Source: Pseudomonas sp. UBA5706
GTDB lineage: Bacteria > Pseudomonadota > Gammaproteobacteria > Pseudomonadales > Pseudomonadaceae
Reading direction: 5' to 3'
Length of the DNA stretch: 64,000 bases
NCBI RefSeq assembly: GCF_002419965.1
Contig: NZ_DIHC01000062.1
Location: forward strand, 83,288 to 147,287
Shown: in pieces, positions 1 through 8,629 of the stretch
How positions within the stretch are numbered: position 1 is the stretch's first letter
Layout of the letters: each line of letters begins with the position of its first letter
Program-made: the position numbers and the translations under genes
The notes under the pieces: model-generated
Databases searched by the model: none
What the model was told of the DNA's origin: nothing
Seen by the model: only the letters and a program-made list of their open reading frames with translations

Positions 1-245
1 GCAGCGGGATCGGTTTCGGGCCCCTGCAGGAATCGACAATTGGAGCCCACGATTTCATCGCGGCTGTAGCCGGTCATGTCGATGAATGCGTTGTTCGCGA
101 AGATTATCGGGTTATCAGGCCGCTTGGGGTCTGTAACGATCATCGGCATGCGCGTGGTCTCCACGGCAGCGAAGAAGATGTTGTGATCTGATCCGCTGAT
201 GTCTCCGGTGGAGCTATCGTTTACACGTGTTGGGTGACTCGCCAT
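1..245 (-). CDS. LOV-domain sensor protein, 5'-end only (cut by window edge)
   Basis: Reading left from an ATG at 245, the first 81 codons form the N-terminus of a LOV (light-oxygen-voltage) PAS domain. The flavin-binding signature is clear: an N-x-F-x-x-x-T-G-Y stretch, then GSNCRFLQGPETD, in which Cys70 is the residue that forms the photo-adduct with FMN in LOV proteins. The rest lies outside the window. In Pseudomonas such domains usually head a histidine kinase, sometimes with a receiver, but the output domain cannot be seen here. A single-domain response regulator lies directly upstream on the same strand (309-671), which fits a two-component pair. LOV identity is strong; kinase identity is inferred. 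Confidence 0.85.
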   Translation of the reverse strand, partial: MASHPTRVNDSSTGDISGSDHNIFFAAVETTRMPMIVTDPKRPDNPIIFANNAFIDMTGYSRDEIVGSNCRFLQGPETDPA

Positions 246-308
246 CGCTGCTCCGGCCTGTATCAAGCAGTACGCTATCTGTGAATAGTCTGTATATATG
301 AACAGTCT

Positions 309-671
309 TTAATGCTGTGGTGCAAGTTTTTGACAGATCGCATGCAGTTGATCGATTTCAAACGGCTTGGGTAACCAGTGCACGTGATGGCCAGCCAGTG
401 ATTCAGCGGTTGAGTGGTAGCCGGAGGCGACGACGACGGGCGTCGAAGGCTGAAGCCGCTGAACCCGCTTGACCAACTCAATGCCATCGATCTCTCCTGC
501 CATCTGCAGATCCGTAATCAGTAGCCGCGGAGGATAGCCGCAGCTTTCGATAAATCTCCAGGCAGCATCGGCATTGCTGAAAGGCGTAGCCGTGTAGCCA
601 TACATTTCCAGAACGTCGATTACCAGATTCAGGATCAGGCGCTCGTCTTCAACAACCAGGATGGAGTCCAT
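309..671 (-). CDS. single-domain response regulator (receiver only)
   Basis: A 120-residue stand-alone CheY-like receiver. The acidic pocket is E8-D9, the phospho-acceptor is D54 in LLITDLQM, and K102 sits in a K-P-F motif. No output domain follows, so it probably works in phosphotransfer or by protein contact. It lies 63 bp upstream of the LOV sensor and is probably co-transcribed with it. Its closest relative in the window is the receiver at 38414-38773, with which it shares the V-V-V-A-S-G and H-V-H-W-L-x-K-P-F motifs; that one lies beside a GAF histidine kinase. The 360 bases upstream (672-1030) hold no gene I can support. Confidence 0.9.
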   Translation of the reverse strand: MDSILVVEDERLILNLVIDVLEMYGYTATPFSNADAAWRFIESCGYPPRLLITDLQMAGEIDGIELVKRVQRLQPSTPVVVASGYHSTAESLAGHHVHWLPKPFEIDQLHAICQKLAPQH

Positions 672-1030
672 TCGCAGTAGCTCTACAGAAAATTGTTTCT
701 GCTACGACAGAATCTTCAGTGGTTGATTCGTAATAATCGAGTGGAACTTGCCGCCCGGTGTGCGGCCATTCGTATGCAGGGCAGTCGCTCAGCGTCATCT
801 TGTTTGAGCGCTTTAGGACGTGTGAGATGGGGGGGACGGTGGCAGGGATTCGGCTGTTCCCAAGGGCATCTTTTATTGCACGTCGCGGACGAAACTTTCT
901 GGCTATTAGCGTCATCAAATAGCCACTATGGCTCTGAGCAAGCGAGCGCAGTGGATGCTGATACTCAGACGAGCCAGATCTAGCTGGGCTAAGCCACTGT
1001 TATGTCCTGCGCAATCAACGAGAGTCGAAC

Positions 1031-1378
1031 ATGTCCTACCAGATCAAACAGCCCGCGGGCTCTTTTGGCCTCCCGCCCAGCCATATCAACGCTCTGGAGC
1101 TCGCGCCGGAGCTGCACAGCATGGCAGATACTCTGCTGTACAAAATCCAGATGGCAGACTCGCTCGAGCAACTGAAGTGGACGCACGGTCGAGCTGATGG
1201 CTTTGCTTTGGGACTGAATGTGGCCGGGCGGTTAACCCTCTGGCAAGCCGACTATCTAGTGGCGTGTTATGCCGCTGCACGTGAAAAATGCGAGGTCCAG
1301 TTCAAAGCAAAAGCCGATGCTAACCAGTGTCAGGCTGCAGTTTTTCCTGGAGAGGCCCTGCTTAGCGCTGCTAACTGA
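1031..1378 (+). CDS. small conserved hypothetical protein
   Basis: A 115-residue soluble protein of unknown function with no signal peptide or membrane segment. The stretch from about residue 36 to 90 (ADSLEQLKWTHGRADGF, then AGRLTLWQADYLVACYAAA) resembles residues in the small protein at 41527-41850 (ADSIVGLSHAHGRALGH, then SRAQFSLLAEAYSRA). The two therefore look like members of one family that occurs twice in this island. A weak GAG ribosome-binding site precedes the ATG. The resemblance to a second copy is the main argument that this is a real gene. Confidence 0.55.
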   Translation: MSYQIKQPAGSFGLPPSHINALELAPELHSMADTLLYKIQMADSLEQLKWTHGRADGFALGLNVAGRLTLWQADYLVACYAAAREKCEVQFKAKADANQCQAAVFPGEALLSAAN

Positions 1379-1483
1379 AAGGTGTGAGCCTCAAGCCCTT
1401 CAGGGCCGCCTCCAGCTTGCCGAGGGCTTCTTCGCATCGTGAACGCATCAGCACTTCTTACGAGCTTCAGTTCGCTTCCTGGC

Positions 1484-1747
1484 TCAGAGATGCTTCTTGG
1501 CTTCCTTGTCTAGATGCTTGTCGGCCTTATGGCGTTCGTCATTGTCATGTTTCACGCCTTTATCAATCTCATTGGCGTCGTGCTTGACGCCTTTATCGAC
1601 TTCCCCAGCGTCGTGGTCGACGCCTTTGTCCAGCTCTCGGTTGTCATGGCGAATACCTTTGGCCACGTCGTCTTCGGCAGATGCGAATGGGATAAGTGAG
1701 CCGGTTAGTAGAAAGGCGATCATTGCAGACGAAACGAGCTTGCGCAT
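1484..1747 (-). CDS. secreted, highly charged protein with 11-residue repeats
   Basis: The start at 1747 is chosen because a perfect AGGAG lies six bases upstream. The 87-residue product begins with a Sec signal peptide (MRKLVSSAMIAFLLTG, cleavage probably after FASA). The mature part is nearly all charged and is built from four consecutive 11-residue units: KGIRHDNRELD, KGVDHDAGEVD, KGVKHDANEID and KGVKHDNDERH, followed by a Lys/His-rich tail. This looks like an extended amphipathic helix in the periplasm or outside the cell. The 11-residue period recalls LEA-type stress proteins and the His/Asp content would allow metal binding; both are inferences. No operon partner is evident. Confidence 0.7.
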   Translation of the reverse strand: MRKLVSSAMIAFLLTGSLIPFASAEDDVAKGIRHDNRELDKGVDHDAGEVDKGVKHDANEIDKGVKHDNDERHKADKHLDKEAKKHL

Positions 1748-1982
1748 GTGGAACTCCTGAGTGAAAGGCGAGGTTTCCAAAACCTCATCGTTTTGAGGCT
1801 AGACGATTGTGCTAAAAACGAAAGGTCTATAGTTGGTCAGGCAGTTCAACCCGTGGCACTGATCACGACAGACTGCTCAGTACCAGCAGGAAGGCTGTTC
1901 ATGTTGTGAATCTTTTAAAACCCGCCGTTTGGCACTGCCAGTGACGGGCATCTTGAAATAAAGGCTGGATAAGAGGCCAAGG

Positions 1983-3608
1983 CTATACGCGAAAACGACG
2001 GATTTGTTCGTTGAGTCCGACCGCCAGTTCCGACAATTGCTGGCTGGCCGCTCGCGTTTGTTCAGCCCCGGCTGCTGTCTGGACCGAGAGATCACGGATT
2101 CTAACCAGGTTGCGATCGACCTCGCGAGCTACCTGAGCCTGCTCTTCGGCCGCGTTGGCGATCACCAGGTTTCGCTCGTCAATACCCGACACCGACTGGG
2201 CAATGGCGGCCAGCGCTGTGCTGGCCGACTGTGCCTGTTCGCGGGTCTCCCGGGCTTGGTCGGCACTGGTCAGTAAGGCATCTACAGTGTGGCCGGTGCC
2301 CTGTTGAATGCTGCCGATCATGTTTTCGATTTCCCGGGTGCTCTCGCCGGTGCGATGAGCTAGCGCGCGCACTTCATCGGCAACCACTGCGAAGCCACGA
2401 CCCGCGTCGCCTGCGCGAGCGGCCTCAATCGCAGCGTTGAGAGCCAGAAGGTTGGTCTGCTCGGCGACCGAACGAATGACATCCAGGACTTGGCTGATGT
2501 TGCGGGTCTGTTCGGCCAGCTCACCCGCACGCTCGCTTGCTCCCACGACGTTATTGGTCAGGTTTTCGATCGCATTGAGCGTATTGCCGAGCTGCTGCTG
2601 CCCCTGGCGTGCAGTCTCAGCGGCTTGTCGTGATTCGTTAGAAGTGGACGTCGCGTTGCCGGCCACCTCGTCGACCGCCTGGCTCATTTCCGTCACTGCG
2701 GTGGCTGCCATCTCAATTTCGCTGTTCTGCTGCTGTAGACCGATGGCGCTCTCGTTCATGACTGCCGTCATCTCTTCGGCAGCAGAAGCGAGTTGAGTCG
2801 CAGAATGGCCCAAGTGGCCCAGGGTATCGCGCAAGTTGATCTGCATCTGCTGCATCGCCTGCAGAAGCTGGGCCGCTTCATCTTTGCCGTGGATGTCCAG
2901 CGTCTGAGTCAAATCGCCACCGGCGATAGTTTTGGCGGCGCTCACGGCGTCTGCGATGGGTTTAGTCAAGCTAACGGTTAGACGCCAAGCCAGCAGCAGG
3001 GTTAGACACAAGGCCAGACCAATGGCTGCCCAAGTAACGGTTCTAGACTGATTATAGGTAGCGCTGGAAGCTTCGGAGGCCGCTTGGATGTCCTCCTGGT
3101 TGACGCGACGCAGGGCCTCCGTACTTTCGTTCATTCGACTGCCCAGCTGCGCCATGCCTGACTGCACCAAACCACGGGCTTCATCCAACTTGCCTGCATC
3201 AATCAGATCGGCAAGTTGGGCAATATTCCTCACATAATCCTGATGGATCTGCCGAAGGTTCTCAAAAGCCTGTCGTTCACGGTCCGAACCGATCAGCTTC
3301 TGATAGCGACCAAATGCTGCGTCTACGCCTTCATTGACGGCGTTGATCTTGTCGCGTGTGCTAGCCACAGTCACCGCGTCAGGGATAGCTAACAGGCGCA
3401 ACACTTCGATCCGGAGGCGAGCTAGCTGCAACGCGAGGTTATCGGTTTCTACGATCCCTGGCACGCTATCTCTCTCCATCGCTAAGCCTTGACTTCGGAT
3501 CTGCGCCATTTGGGAGGCGCCGAAAATACCAACCCCAGCGACCAGAGCGGCCAAGAGGCCGAAACACAGTAAGCTTCGGCTGGCGATATTGAATGAGCGG
3601 AAGGTCAT
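1983..3608 (-). CDS. methyl-accepting chemotaxis protein (4HB-type, membrane)
   Basis: A 541-residue transmembrane chemoreceptor. The reading frame is open further upstream, but the start at 3608 (MTFRSFNIASRS) gives a normal N-terminus with membrane segment 1 at about residues 10-30. A four-helix-bundle ligand domain of about 160 residues follows, then membrane segment 2 (about 190-212), a HAMP domain (SLTKPIADAVSAAKTIAGGD), and the signalling hairpin with the E-Q-T-N-L-L-A-L-N-A-A-I-E-A-A-R-A-G core. There is no C-terminal CheR-binding pentapeptide. It has the same length and architecture as the receptor at 54691-56316 and is its paralogue. The ligand is unknown. It is divergent from the soluble PAS receptor that starts at 3823. 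Confidence 0.93.
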   Translation of the reverse strand: MTFRSFNIASRSLLCFGLLAALVAGVGIFGASQMAQIRSQGLAMERDSVPGIVETDNLALQLARLRIEVLRLLAIPDAVTVASTRDKINAVNEGVDAAFGRYQKLIGSDRERQAFENLRQIHQDYVRNIAQLADLIDAGKLDEARGLVQSGMAQLGSRMNESTEALRRVNQEDIQAASEASSATYNQSRTVTWAAIGLALCLTLLLAWRLTVSLTKPIADAVSAAKTIAGGDLTQTLDIHGKDEAAQLLQAMQQMQINLRDTLGHLGHSATQLASAAEEMTAVMNESAIGLQQQNSEIEMAATAVTEMSQAVDEVAGNATSTSNESRQAAETARQGQQQLGNTLNAIENLTNNVVGASERAGELAEQTRNISQVLDVIRSVAEQTNLLALNAAIEAARAGDAGRGFAVVADEVRALAHRTGESTREIENMIGSIQQGTGHTVDALLTSADQARETREQAQSASTALAAIAQSVSGIDERNLVIANAAEEQAQVAREVDRNLVRIRDLSVQTAAGAEQTRAASQQLSELAVGLNEQIRRFRV

Positions 3609-3822
3609 ATCAGAGTCCGATTGATGGTTATTGCTAAACAAATCGACAACAGGCGTTTTTACTTGAGCAATTACTTTGACGATCTGCGTAAAACGTAAAA
3701 CTGTGGCGGGGTTCGCACGATGACGTTTTTGGACATCCTCTGACGCGTCCGATTTTGCTTTACTCAAGGTTTTCCAAAGTATGTCGATAGCATCGATGCG
3801 AGTGACGATGCGAGTGACCCTC

Positions 3823-5139
3823 ATGTTCAACACCCGGTTAAAAATCAGGATTCAGCAATTGGAAGAACGGTTGGCTGCTCTTGAGCAGGTCAAGGCCACT
3901 CTGGATGTCGAAACCGTGTCGGTCAGTTTGGACCCGGCAGGTGCCATTCTTGAAACAAATGCCCTGTTTGAGATCGAGTTGGGTTTCACTCAAGCCGAGT
4001 TATGTGGTCGTGCCCTACGCGACCTGAGTCCTGCGGAACTGCACGGCGATGTGCATCAACGCCGCGCGTTGGACGCAATTGCTAATGGCAAGCATTACAG
4101 CGGCACGCTGCGTTTGTGTAGTCGCGAAGGTCGCCACATCTGGTTGCGGGTAATGGTCATTCCGTTCACAGGTAGCAGTGGCCGTGTCGAGAGGATCGTT
4201 TTGTATTGCAGCGTTCTAACAAGAACTATTGAGGCTTCCAGGGAAAATGAAGCGCTGGTGGGAGCGCTGATGCGCTCTACGGCCGTCATCGAGTTTTCTC
4301 TGGATGGGTTAGTGCTGGCAGCCAATCAGAATTTTCTGGACGCTATGGGCTATACGCTTCCCCAAATCCTGGGCAAGCACCACCGAATCTTTTGCATGCC
4401 ATCCGACGCTCAGTCGGAAGAATATGATCGGTTTTGGCAGACCCTTAGACAGGCATCCTATGTCGCGGGAAGGTTTTGCCGAGTGGATAAACATGGCAAC
4501 GAGGTATGGCTGGAGGCTTCCTACAATCCAATCGTGGATGCCAATGGCAAGCTGTACAAGATTGCCAAAATAGCCACCGTTATCACCGACCAGGTCACCC
4601 GCGAGCGCGCTGTATCCGAAGCAGCCGGCATGGCCCACGGCACTTCGGTTCGAACCAACGCCAGCGCAGAGCAAGGTCGCGAAGTCATCCAGAACACCGT
4701 CACGACCCTCAATACGCTTTCGGCGTTGATGGAAGATGCTGCCCATGGCATAGAAGCACTGGATGCCCAGAGCCAGGAAATCGGTACCATTGTAAAAACC
4801 ATCGGCAGCATTGCGGATCAGACCAACCTGTTGGCCTTGAACGCAGCAATCGAAGCCGCACGGACCGGGGAGCAGGGGCGGGGGTTTGCTGTAGTCGCCG
4901 ACGAAGTCAGACATCTGGCCCTTCGGACCACCAAAGCCACTGCAGAAATTGTTGAGGTGGTGAAAAACAATCAAGTGCTCGCTTCCAGTGCTGTGACTAT
5001 GATTGGAAAAAGCTGGCAACAGGCAGGTGCGTCATCAGATTTGGCAATTGAAGCGGATGAGGTGATCAAAGACATTCAGCTGGGTGCGAACAGCGTTGTT
5101 GCTGCCGTTGAGCAGTTCTCTGGTCAAGCCGGACAGTGA
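3823..5139 (+). CDS. soluble PAS-PAS chemoreceptor (BdlA-like architecture), copy 1
   Basis: A cytosolic chemoreceptor with no membrane segments. It has two PAS domains (about residues 20-130 and 140-245) and then a short MCP signalling domain with the core DQTNLLALNAAIEAARTGEQ. The layout matches BdlA of P. aeruginosa, which links c-di-GMP to biofilm dispersal; function is inferred from architecture only. I chose the start at MFNTRLK because a GAGTGA ribosome site precedes it and the second copy shares this start; in-frame ATGs exist upstream to 3781. A 12-bp tandem repeat (GATGCGAGTGAC twice) lies just before the start. It is closely related to 45439-46752 and to a decayed third copy near 49.0-49.3 kb. 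Confidence 0.9.
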   Translation: MFNTRLKIRIQQLEERLAALEQVKATLDVETVSVSLDPAGAILETNALFEIELGFTQAELCGRALRDLSPAELHGDVHQRRALDAIANGKHYSGTLRLCSREGRHIWLRVMVIPFTGSSGRVERIVLYCSVLTRTIEASRENEALVGALMRSTAVIEFSLDGLVLAANQNFLDAMGYTLPQILGKHHRIFCMPSDAQSEEYDRFWQTLRQASYVAGRFCRVDKHGNEVWLEASYNPIVDANGKLYKIAKIATVITDQVTRERAVSEAAGMAHGTSVRTNASAEQGREVIQNTVTTLNTLSALMEDAAHGIEALDAQSQEIGTIVKTIGSIADQTNLLALNAAIEAARTGEQGRGFAVVADEVRHLALRTTKATAEIVEVVKNNQVLASSAVTMIGKSWQQAGASSDLAIEADEVIKDIQLGANSVVAAVEQFSGQAGQ

Positions 5140-5209
5140 CGATTTGTGCAATGCTTCCTGTCATTATTGTGCAGTAACCTTAAGCTGAAGCGCGATCCAG
5201 GTGATCCTT

Positions 5210-5434
5210 ATGCTCGATGCTCTCAAGCAATCCATAGGCAACCTGCACAGTGTCCACCGGCCCAGATTGGAAGATGAGTGTGACCTGCTATTTGCTCGGA
5301 TCGAGCAAGCGCGAAGAGAAGGGGCAGTAACTGACCAGCAGGCCATGCAGCTGATCTACGATGTACGTAATGAGCGTGCACGGTGCTTTCGCAGCGGGAG
5401 TCGTCAGCGCACTGGGCACTCTTCAGTAGGATGA
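5210..5434 (+). CDS. small helical protein linked to the PAS-PAS chemoreceptor, copy 1
   Basis: A 74-residue soluble protein beginning MLDALKQSIGNLH, with a predicted helical core (EQARREGAVTDQQAMQLIYDVRNER). AGG lies eight bases upstream of the ATG. It follows the PAS-PAS chemoreceptor by 70 bp on the same strand. A clear homologue, MLDALKQSIRNLH, follows the second receptor copy at 46827. Keeping the pair together in both duplicated loci argues that the gene is real and functionally tied to the receptor. The family is not one I recognise, and a role as adaptor or regulator is a guess. Confidence 0.75.
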   Translation: MLDALKQSIGNLHSVHRPRLEDECDLLFARIEQARREGAVTDQQAMQLIYDVRNERARCFRSGSRQRTGHSSVG

Positions 5435-5634
5435 CACGATATTTCCTGCGGAATTGAAATCTGGCCTGCCCATTGCCATATCGACGTCACTCAGTTTCGA
5501 AAATAACGCCACCGCGCGGTATGCAGAGTCACCAAGTGGCGAAAAATGGTCAGGATCACTGCTGTGCCGTTGTGAATATCTGGCAAAGCCTCGTCTACCG
5601 TTTGACGAATTTATTGGCCGCAATAGAAGACTAG

Positions 5635-5868
5635 ATGTCCATGAGCAAAACTATCCGTAGGGCAATTGTCGCGCGCAGCATCCATATGAACCCAGGGTAT
5701 CGAAGAACTGGTTGGATCTTATTCACGCTTGGTGAGTGCGGACATGAAATACGTCGAAATTTGTCTCAAGGGTTTCCGAAATTGGGCCGTGCCAGATGCT
5801 CGGAATGTGAGCGCGCGCGAGATGCGGCAGTAGGGCCGCTACGCATAGGCATTGCCGACCAGGGCTGA
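5635..5868 (+). CDS. small hypothetical protein, possible zinc-binding
   Basis: An open frame of 77 codons with two in-frame ATGs at 5635 and 5641. The product is basic and has a possible metal-binding spacing: C-G-H near residue 35 and C-S-E-C near residue 56. No good ribosome site is seen. No relative occurs elsewhere in the window. It may be a small mobile-element gene or chance. Confidence 0.3.
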   Translation: MSMSKTIRRAIVARSIHMNPGYRRTGWILFTLGECGHEIRRNLSQGFPKLGRARCSECERARDAAVGPLRIGIADQG

Positions 5869-6429
5869 ACTTCCAAGTCTGATCACGAGCTTCCCGCATA
5901 ACGGATAAAGCTCTTGAAATATACGATATTGGTTTCACTGATGGTTTTGAGCTTAAACGCTGGAGCCGCTCAGCTAATTCTCGACCTGCCAAGTTGTGAC
6001 GTCAAAGGCCAGCGTGCAGCGTTGGGAAGATCGGCGGGAAGATCAGCGATACGAGGCAAGCTCACATCACGGTGCGCGCGAATGTCCTGAGTGCCGATAT
6101 TGCCACCGCACGGAAAGCTCGCAAGATTACAGAGGTGGAAGCTGGACGCATGAACGATCGCGTCAATGACGTTCGGCTTCAGACTGATCGCTTTGTCAAG
6201 CAGCAAGGGTTTCTCAGTGCGCAGAGAGCGCTAGTTTCGACCGGGAATAAGATGCCATCGCAAGGCGATTGTGCCGGTAGGAAAACGCAGCATCGGAGGA
6301 TGCGAGATAGAAGGAGCCCACCCGTCGTAAGTACTCTCTTCCTTGCATTAGGCGAATGGGCCCAACGAGCCAACCACAACTCTACCAAGGGGATCGCGTG
6401 CCGCCGCGGTTTTCCCGAATGTGCACCCC
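5869..6429. other. gene-poor stretch
   Basis: Several short open frames cross this stretch in both directions, but none has a convincing ribosome site, recognisable motif or paralogue. The left border of the segment shared with the intact integrase locus begins at 6430. Confidence 0.5.
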
Positions 6430-6445
6430 AACTGACTTGACTTGC
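6430..6445. repeat. 16-bp border repeat of the integrase segment (copy 1)
   Basis: AACTGACTTGACTTGC occurs here and again at 36962-36977. From each occurrence rightwards the two loci stay alignable through a divergent 115-130 bp spacer into the integrase 3' end. The repeat is therefore the left edge of the shared integrase-bearing segment and a candidate recombination border. Confidence 0.6.
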
Positions 6446-6559
6446 CACCTACAAAATCGGACACCTATACCCCGTTAAATTGAATATTCCTAAATGCGAT
6501 TACTATATCCTCGGCTTTGAATTCGATCCCCAGAAACCGAGCTTTTTCTATTCCTTCTA

Positions 6560-6775
6560 TCAATACTTCACCTTGTAGGTCGGTGAATCTTCAGCCAAGT
6601 TCTCCCGCCGATCGTAGATCTGGTTGTGCTGATGTTGGCATGGCCCAGGGCCTGGCCTTGATTCGTAGAGCAAGCAGCAGGCCGAGCTGGCATTGGTGAC
6701 CGCCGTTGCTCTGAGCCCATGGACCAAAGTAGTCGACCTCAATCCAAGCCTTCTTCACGTAGGCCGCTGCATGAC
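6560..6775 (-). pseudogene. decayed tyrosine recombinase, C-terminal remnant 1
   Basis: The minus strand encodes the end of the same recombinase that is intact at 37091-38086: IYDRREN, DSPTYKVKY and the HGLRATA catalytic block (His and Arg of the tyrosine recombinase active site) are recognisable. The segment between them is scrambled, with small deletions, and the N-terminal half is missing. It precedes the first esterase module, just as remnant 4 precedes the second one at 51.8 kb. Confidence 0.85.
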
Positions 6776-6954
6776 TTAGTTGCTCGCATTGGTAGTACTC
6801 GCGCGCAGAGTTAGGTTTAGCTCCCTACCGCCGATCCGTATAACGGTTGTCTGCCTTGAACACTACTTGTTTTCCTCGGACAAAGCATAGGAGCGGCTCC
6901 TGATGCGCCTGCCGCCACTTTCATGGCCATAGCTGAACCCATCGAGGATTCACC

Positions 6955-8052
6955 ATGCGTTCGTCCCATCCAATACGTTGTGCATTGGTTGCTGCAGTAA
7001 CCGCCGTCAGCTTGGCAACCTTAGCCGGTTGCGCTCGCGATCCGGAAAAACCTACCTTGTCGGAATTAGCTGTCAGCTCGACCAAAAGCTTGTTCCGCAC
7101 TGACAGCGACATGCAGAAAGTGCTTAACGCCCAAGCGGCGTTCGATCCTAAAGCCATTGAAAAAATCACGCCGGACGAAGCCCGTAAACAGCCTACTGTG
7201 GCTGATGGCGTAAAGCGGGTACTGGCCGACCAGAAGCGTGACAGCAGCCCCACAGCACTGGTCCCGGGCGTGGCAACCCATGAGATCACCGTAGCCGGTG
7301 CTGCAGGGAACTTGCCAGCAACCGTCTATACCCCTGCTGGTAACGGACCATTCCCGGTAGTGCTGTATTTCCACGGCGGCGGTTGGGTGATCGCGGACCG
7401 TACCGTGTATGACGGTGGCGCCCGCGGCCTGGCCAAGCAGGCCAATGCTATCGTAGTGTCAGTGGACTACCGTCGCGCGCCAGAATATAAATTCCCGGCA
7501 GCCCATCTAGACGCTGTTGCTGCCTACCGCTGGCTCACTACCAACGCTGCTAGCATTGGCGGAGACCCTAAACGCCTAGCGTTGGCCGGCGAAAGCGCCG
7601 GCGGCAATCTGGCGCTCGCCACCGCTGTGGCAGCACGCGATCAGGGCCTGACCTCGCCCAAGAGTGTGATTGCTGTGTACCCAGTGGGGCAGACCACGAC
7701 CAACACCGAGTCGTACTTGAAGTACGCTGACGCCAAGCCACTTAATCGCCCCATGATGCTTTGGTTCGTGGCCAATGTGACCAAAAGCTCTGCCGATCTG
7801 AAGGATCCACGCTTGGACCTTGTGCACGCCAACCTTCACGGTCTGCCGCCAGTGACTCTGATCAACGCCGAGATCGACCCGCTGCGTGATGACGGTGCGC
7901 AACTGGAGCAGGCGTTGCGAAACCAGGGCGTAAGCGTGGAGCGCAAACTGTATGACGGCGTGACCCACGAGTTTTTCGGCACCGCTGCGGTGGTGGAAAA
8001 GGCTCAGGAAGCGCAGGCCTATGCTGGCGCTCGCTTGAAGGCAGCGTTCTAA
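6955..8052 (+). CDS. HSL-family alpha/beta hydrolase lipoprotein, copy 1
   Basis: A 365-residue acetyl-esterase-like enzyme exported as a lipoprotein. The signal peptide ends in the lipobox L-A-G-C, with lipid attachment at Cys26. The hormone-sensitive-lipase family signatures are present: the oxyanion motif HGGGW, the nucleophile elbow GESAGG, the Asp block DPLRDDG, and a C-terminal His in THEFFG. It should cleave ester bonds of small acyl substrates in the envelope; the substrate is unknown. GAGG precedes the ATG by seven bases. The product differs from copy 2 (51845-52942) at only four residues, so the duplication is recent or homogenised. A decayed integrase lies upstream and an RTX fragment downstream. 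Confidence 0.93.
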   Translation: MRSSHPIRCALVAAVTAVSLATLAGCARDPEKPTLSELAVSSTKSLFRTDSDMQKVLNAQAAFDPKAIEKITPDEARKQPTVADGVKRVLADQKRDSSPTALVPGVATHEITVAGAAGNLPATVYTPAGNGPFPVVLYFHGGGWVIADRTVYDGGARGLAKQANAIVVSVDYRRAPEYKFPAAHLDAVAAYRWLTTNAASIGGDPKRLALAGESAGGNLALATAVAARDQGLTSPKSVIAVYPVGQTTTNTESYLKYADAKPLNRPMMLWFVANVTKSSADLKDPRLDLVHANLHGLPPVTLINAEIDPLRDDGAQLEQALRNQGVSVERKLYDGVTHEFFGTAAVVEKAQEAQAYAGARLKAAF

Positions 8053-8065
8053 CCAGCCCTCTGGC

Positions 8066-8410
8066 CGCAACGTCACCAACGACGCTGACGTGTTCCGCCA
8101 TACGGCGGCGACTGACAGCTACCGCACGGACGCCCTAGCTGTGTGGATCTGATTGCCCGGTTCGCGGACAACAACGACAAGATCGAAGTGTCCGCTTTGG
8201 GTTACACCGGGTACGGAGACGGCTCCGGGAACACTCTGAAAATGCTCTATAACCAAGACCTGGACCGCATCTACCTCAAGGATGTGGAAGCGGACGCGCA
8301 AGGCTACCGGTTCGAAATCGGCCTCACTGGCGCTTGGCTTCAAGCCCCGGGCAATGCCGACATGATCTTCGCGTCCAAGACGCAAGTGTCCTTGGTGGAA
8401 GTGGTTAGCA
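8066..8410 (+). pseudogene. C-terminal fragment of an RTX calcium-binding exoprotein, frame-disrupted
   Basis: Just downstream of the esterase, one frame reads FRHTAATDSYRTDA and another continues DLIARFADNNDKIEVSALGYTGYGDG, LDRIYLKDVEADAQG and a NADMIFASK end. Together these match the C-terminal secretion-signal region of the intact small RTX protein at 53406-54080 (SDLITDF, DKLDVAALGVTGLGDG, NADLVVADK). The repeats are missing and the frame is broken near 8140, so this is a relic. A shorter relic lies in the same relative place behind the second esterase. Confidence 0.75.
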
Positions 8411-8511
8411 CGTCATACACTCGACAGAAATGCCATAGCTGGCAATTACTTTTGGGGGATTGTAGGAGGGCGGGGAGAGGCACCCAAGGTGCCGTTCCTC
8501 TCTTGCTGGCC

Positions 8512-8548
8512 GCTGTAATCCAAGGCTCAAGTCTCCTTGGATTACAGC
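8512..8548. repeat. perfect 14-bp hairpin in the esterase module, copy 1
   Basis: GCTGTAATCCAAGG, a nine-base loop, then its exact reverse complement. No T-run follows, so it is not a standard intrinsic terminator. A second hairpin of complementary GGCACC/GGTGCC arms lies just upstream (8480-8494). The same 14-bp hairpin recurs at 53175-53211 with one mismatch. Confidence 0.8.
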
Positions 8549-8629
8549 GATCACTCGAACATTAAAAATGCTGGGGTCAGACGCGATCAGTAGCGAATGT
8601 CTACTTTTTTTTATCTGGGGTTTGCCGAC

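Noticed and set aside
693..983. 96-codon open frame on the plus strand
   Set aside because: No ribosome site, unusual Ser/Arg/Trp-rich composition and no relative; overlaps nothing conserved.
3609..3833. N-terminal extension of the chemoreceptor at 1983-3608 to 3833
   Set aside because: The extra 75 residues precede a normal membrane-receptor N-terminus and would overlap the divergent PAS receptor and its conserved leader.
5454..5660. 68-codon frame from a TTG
   Set aside because: Rare start, no ribosome site and no recognisable feature.
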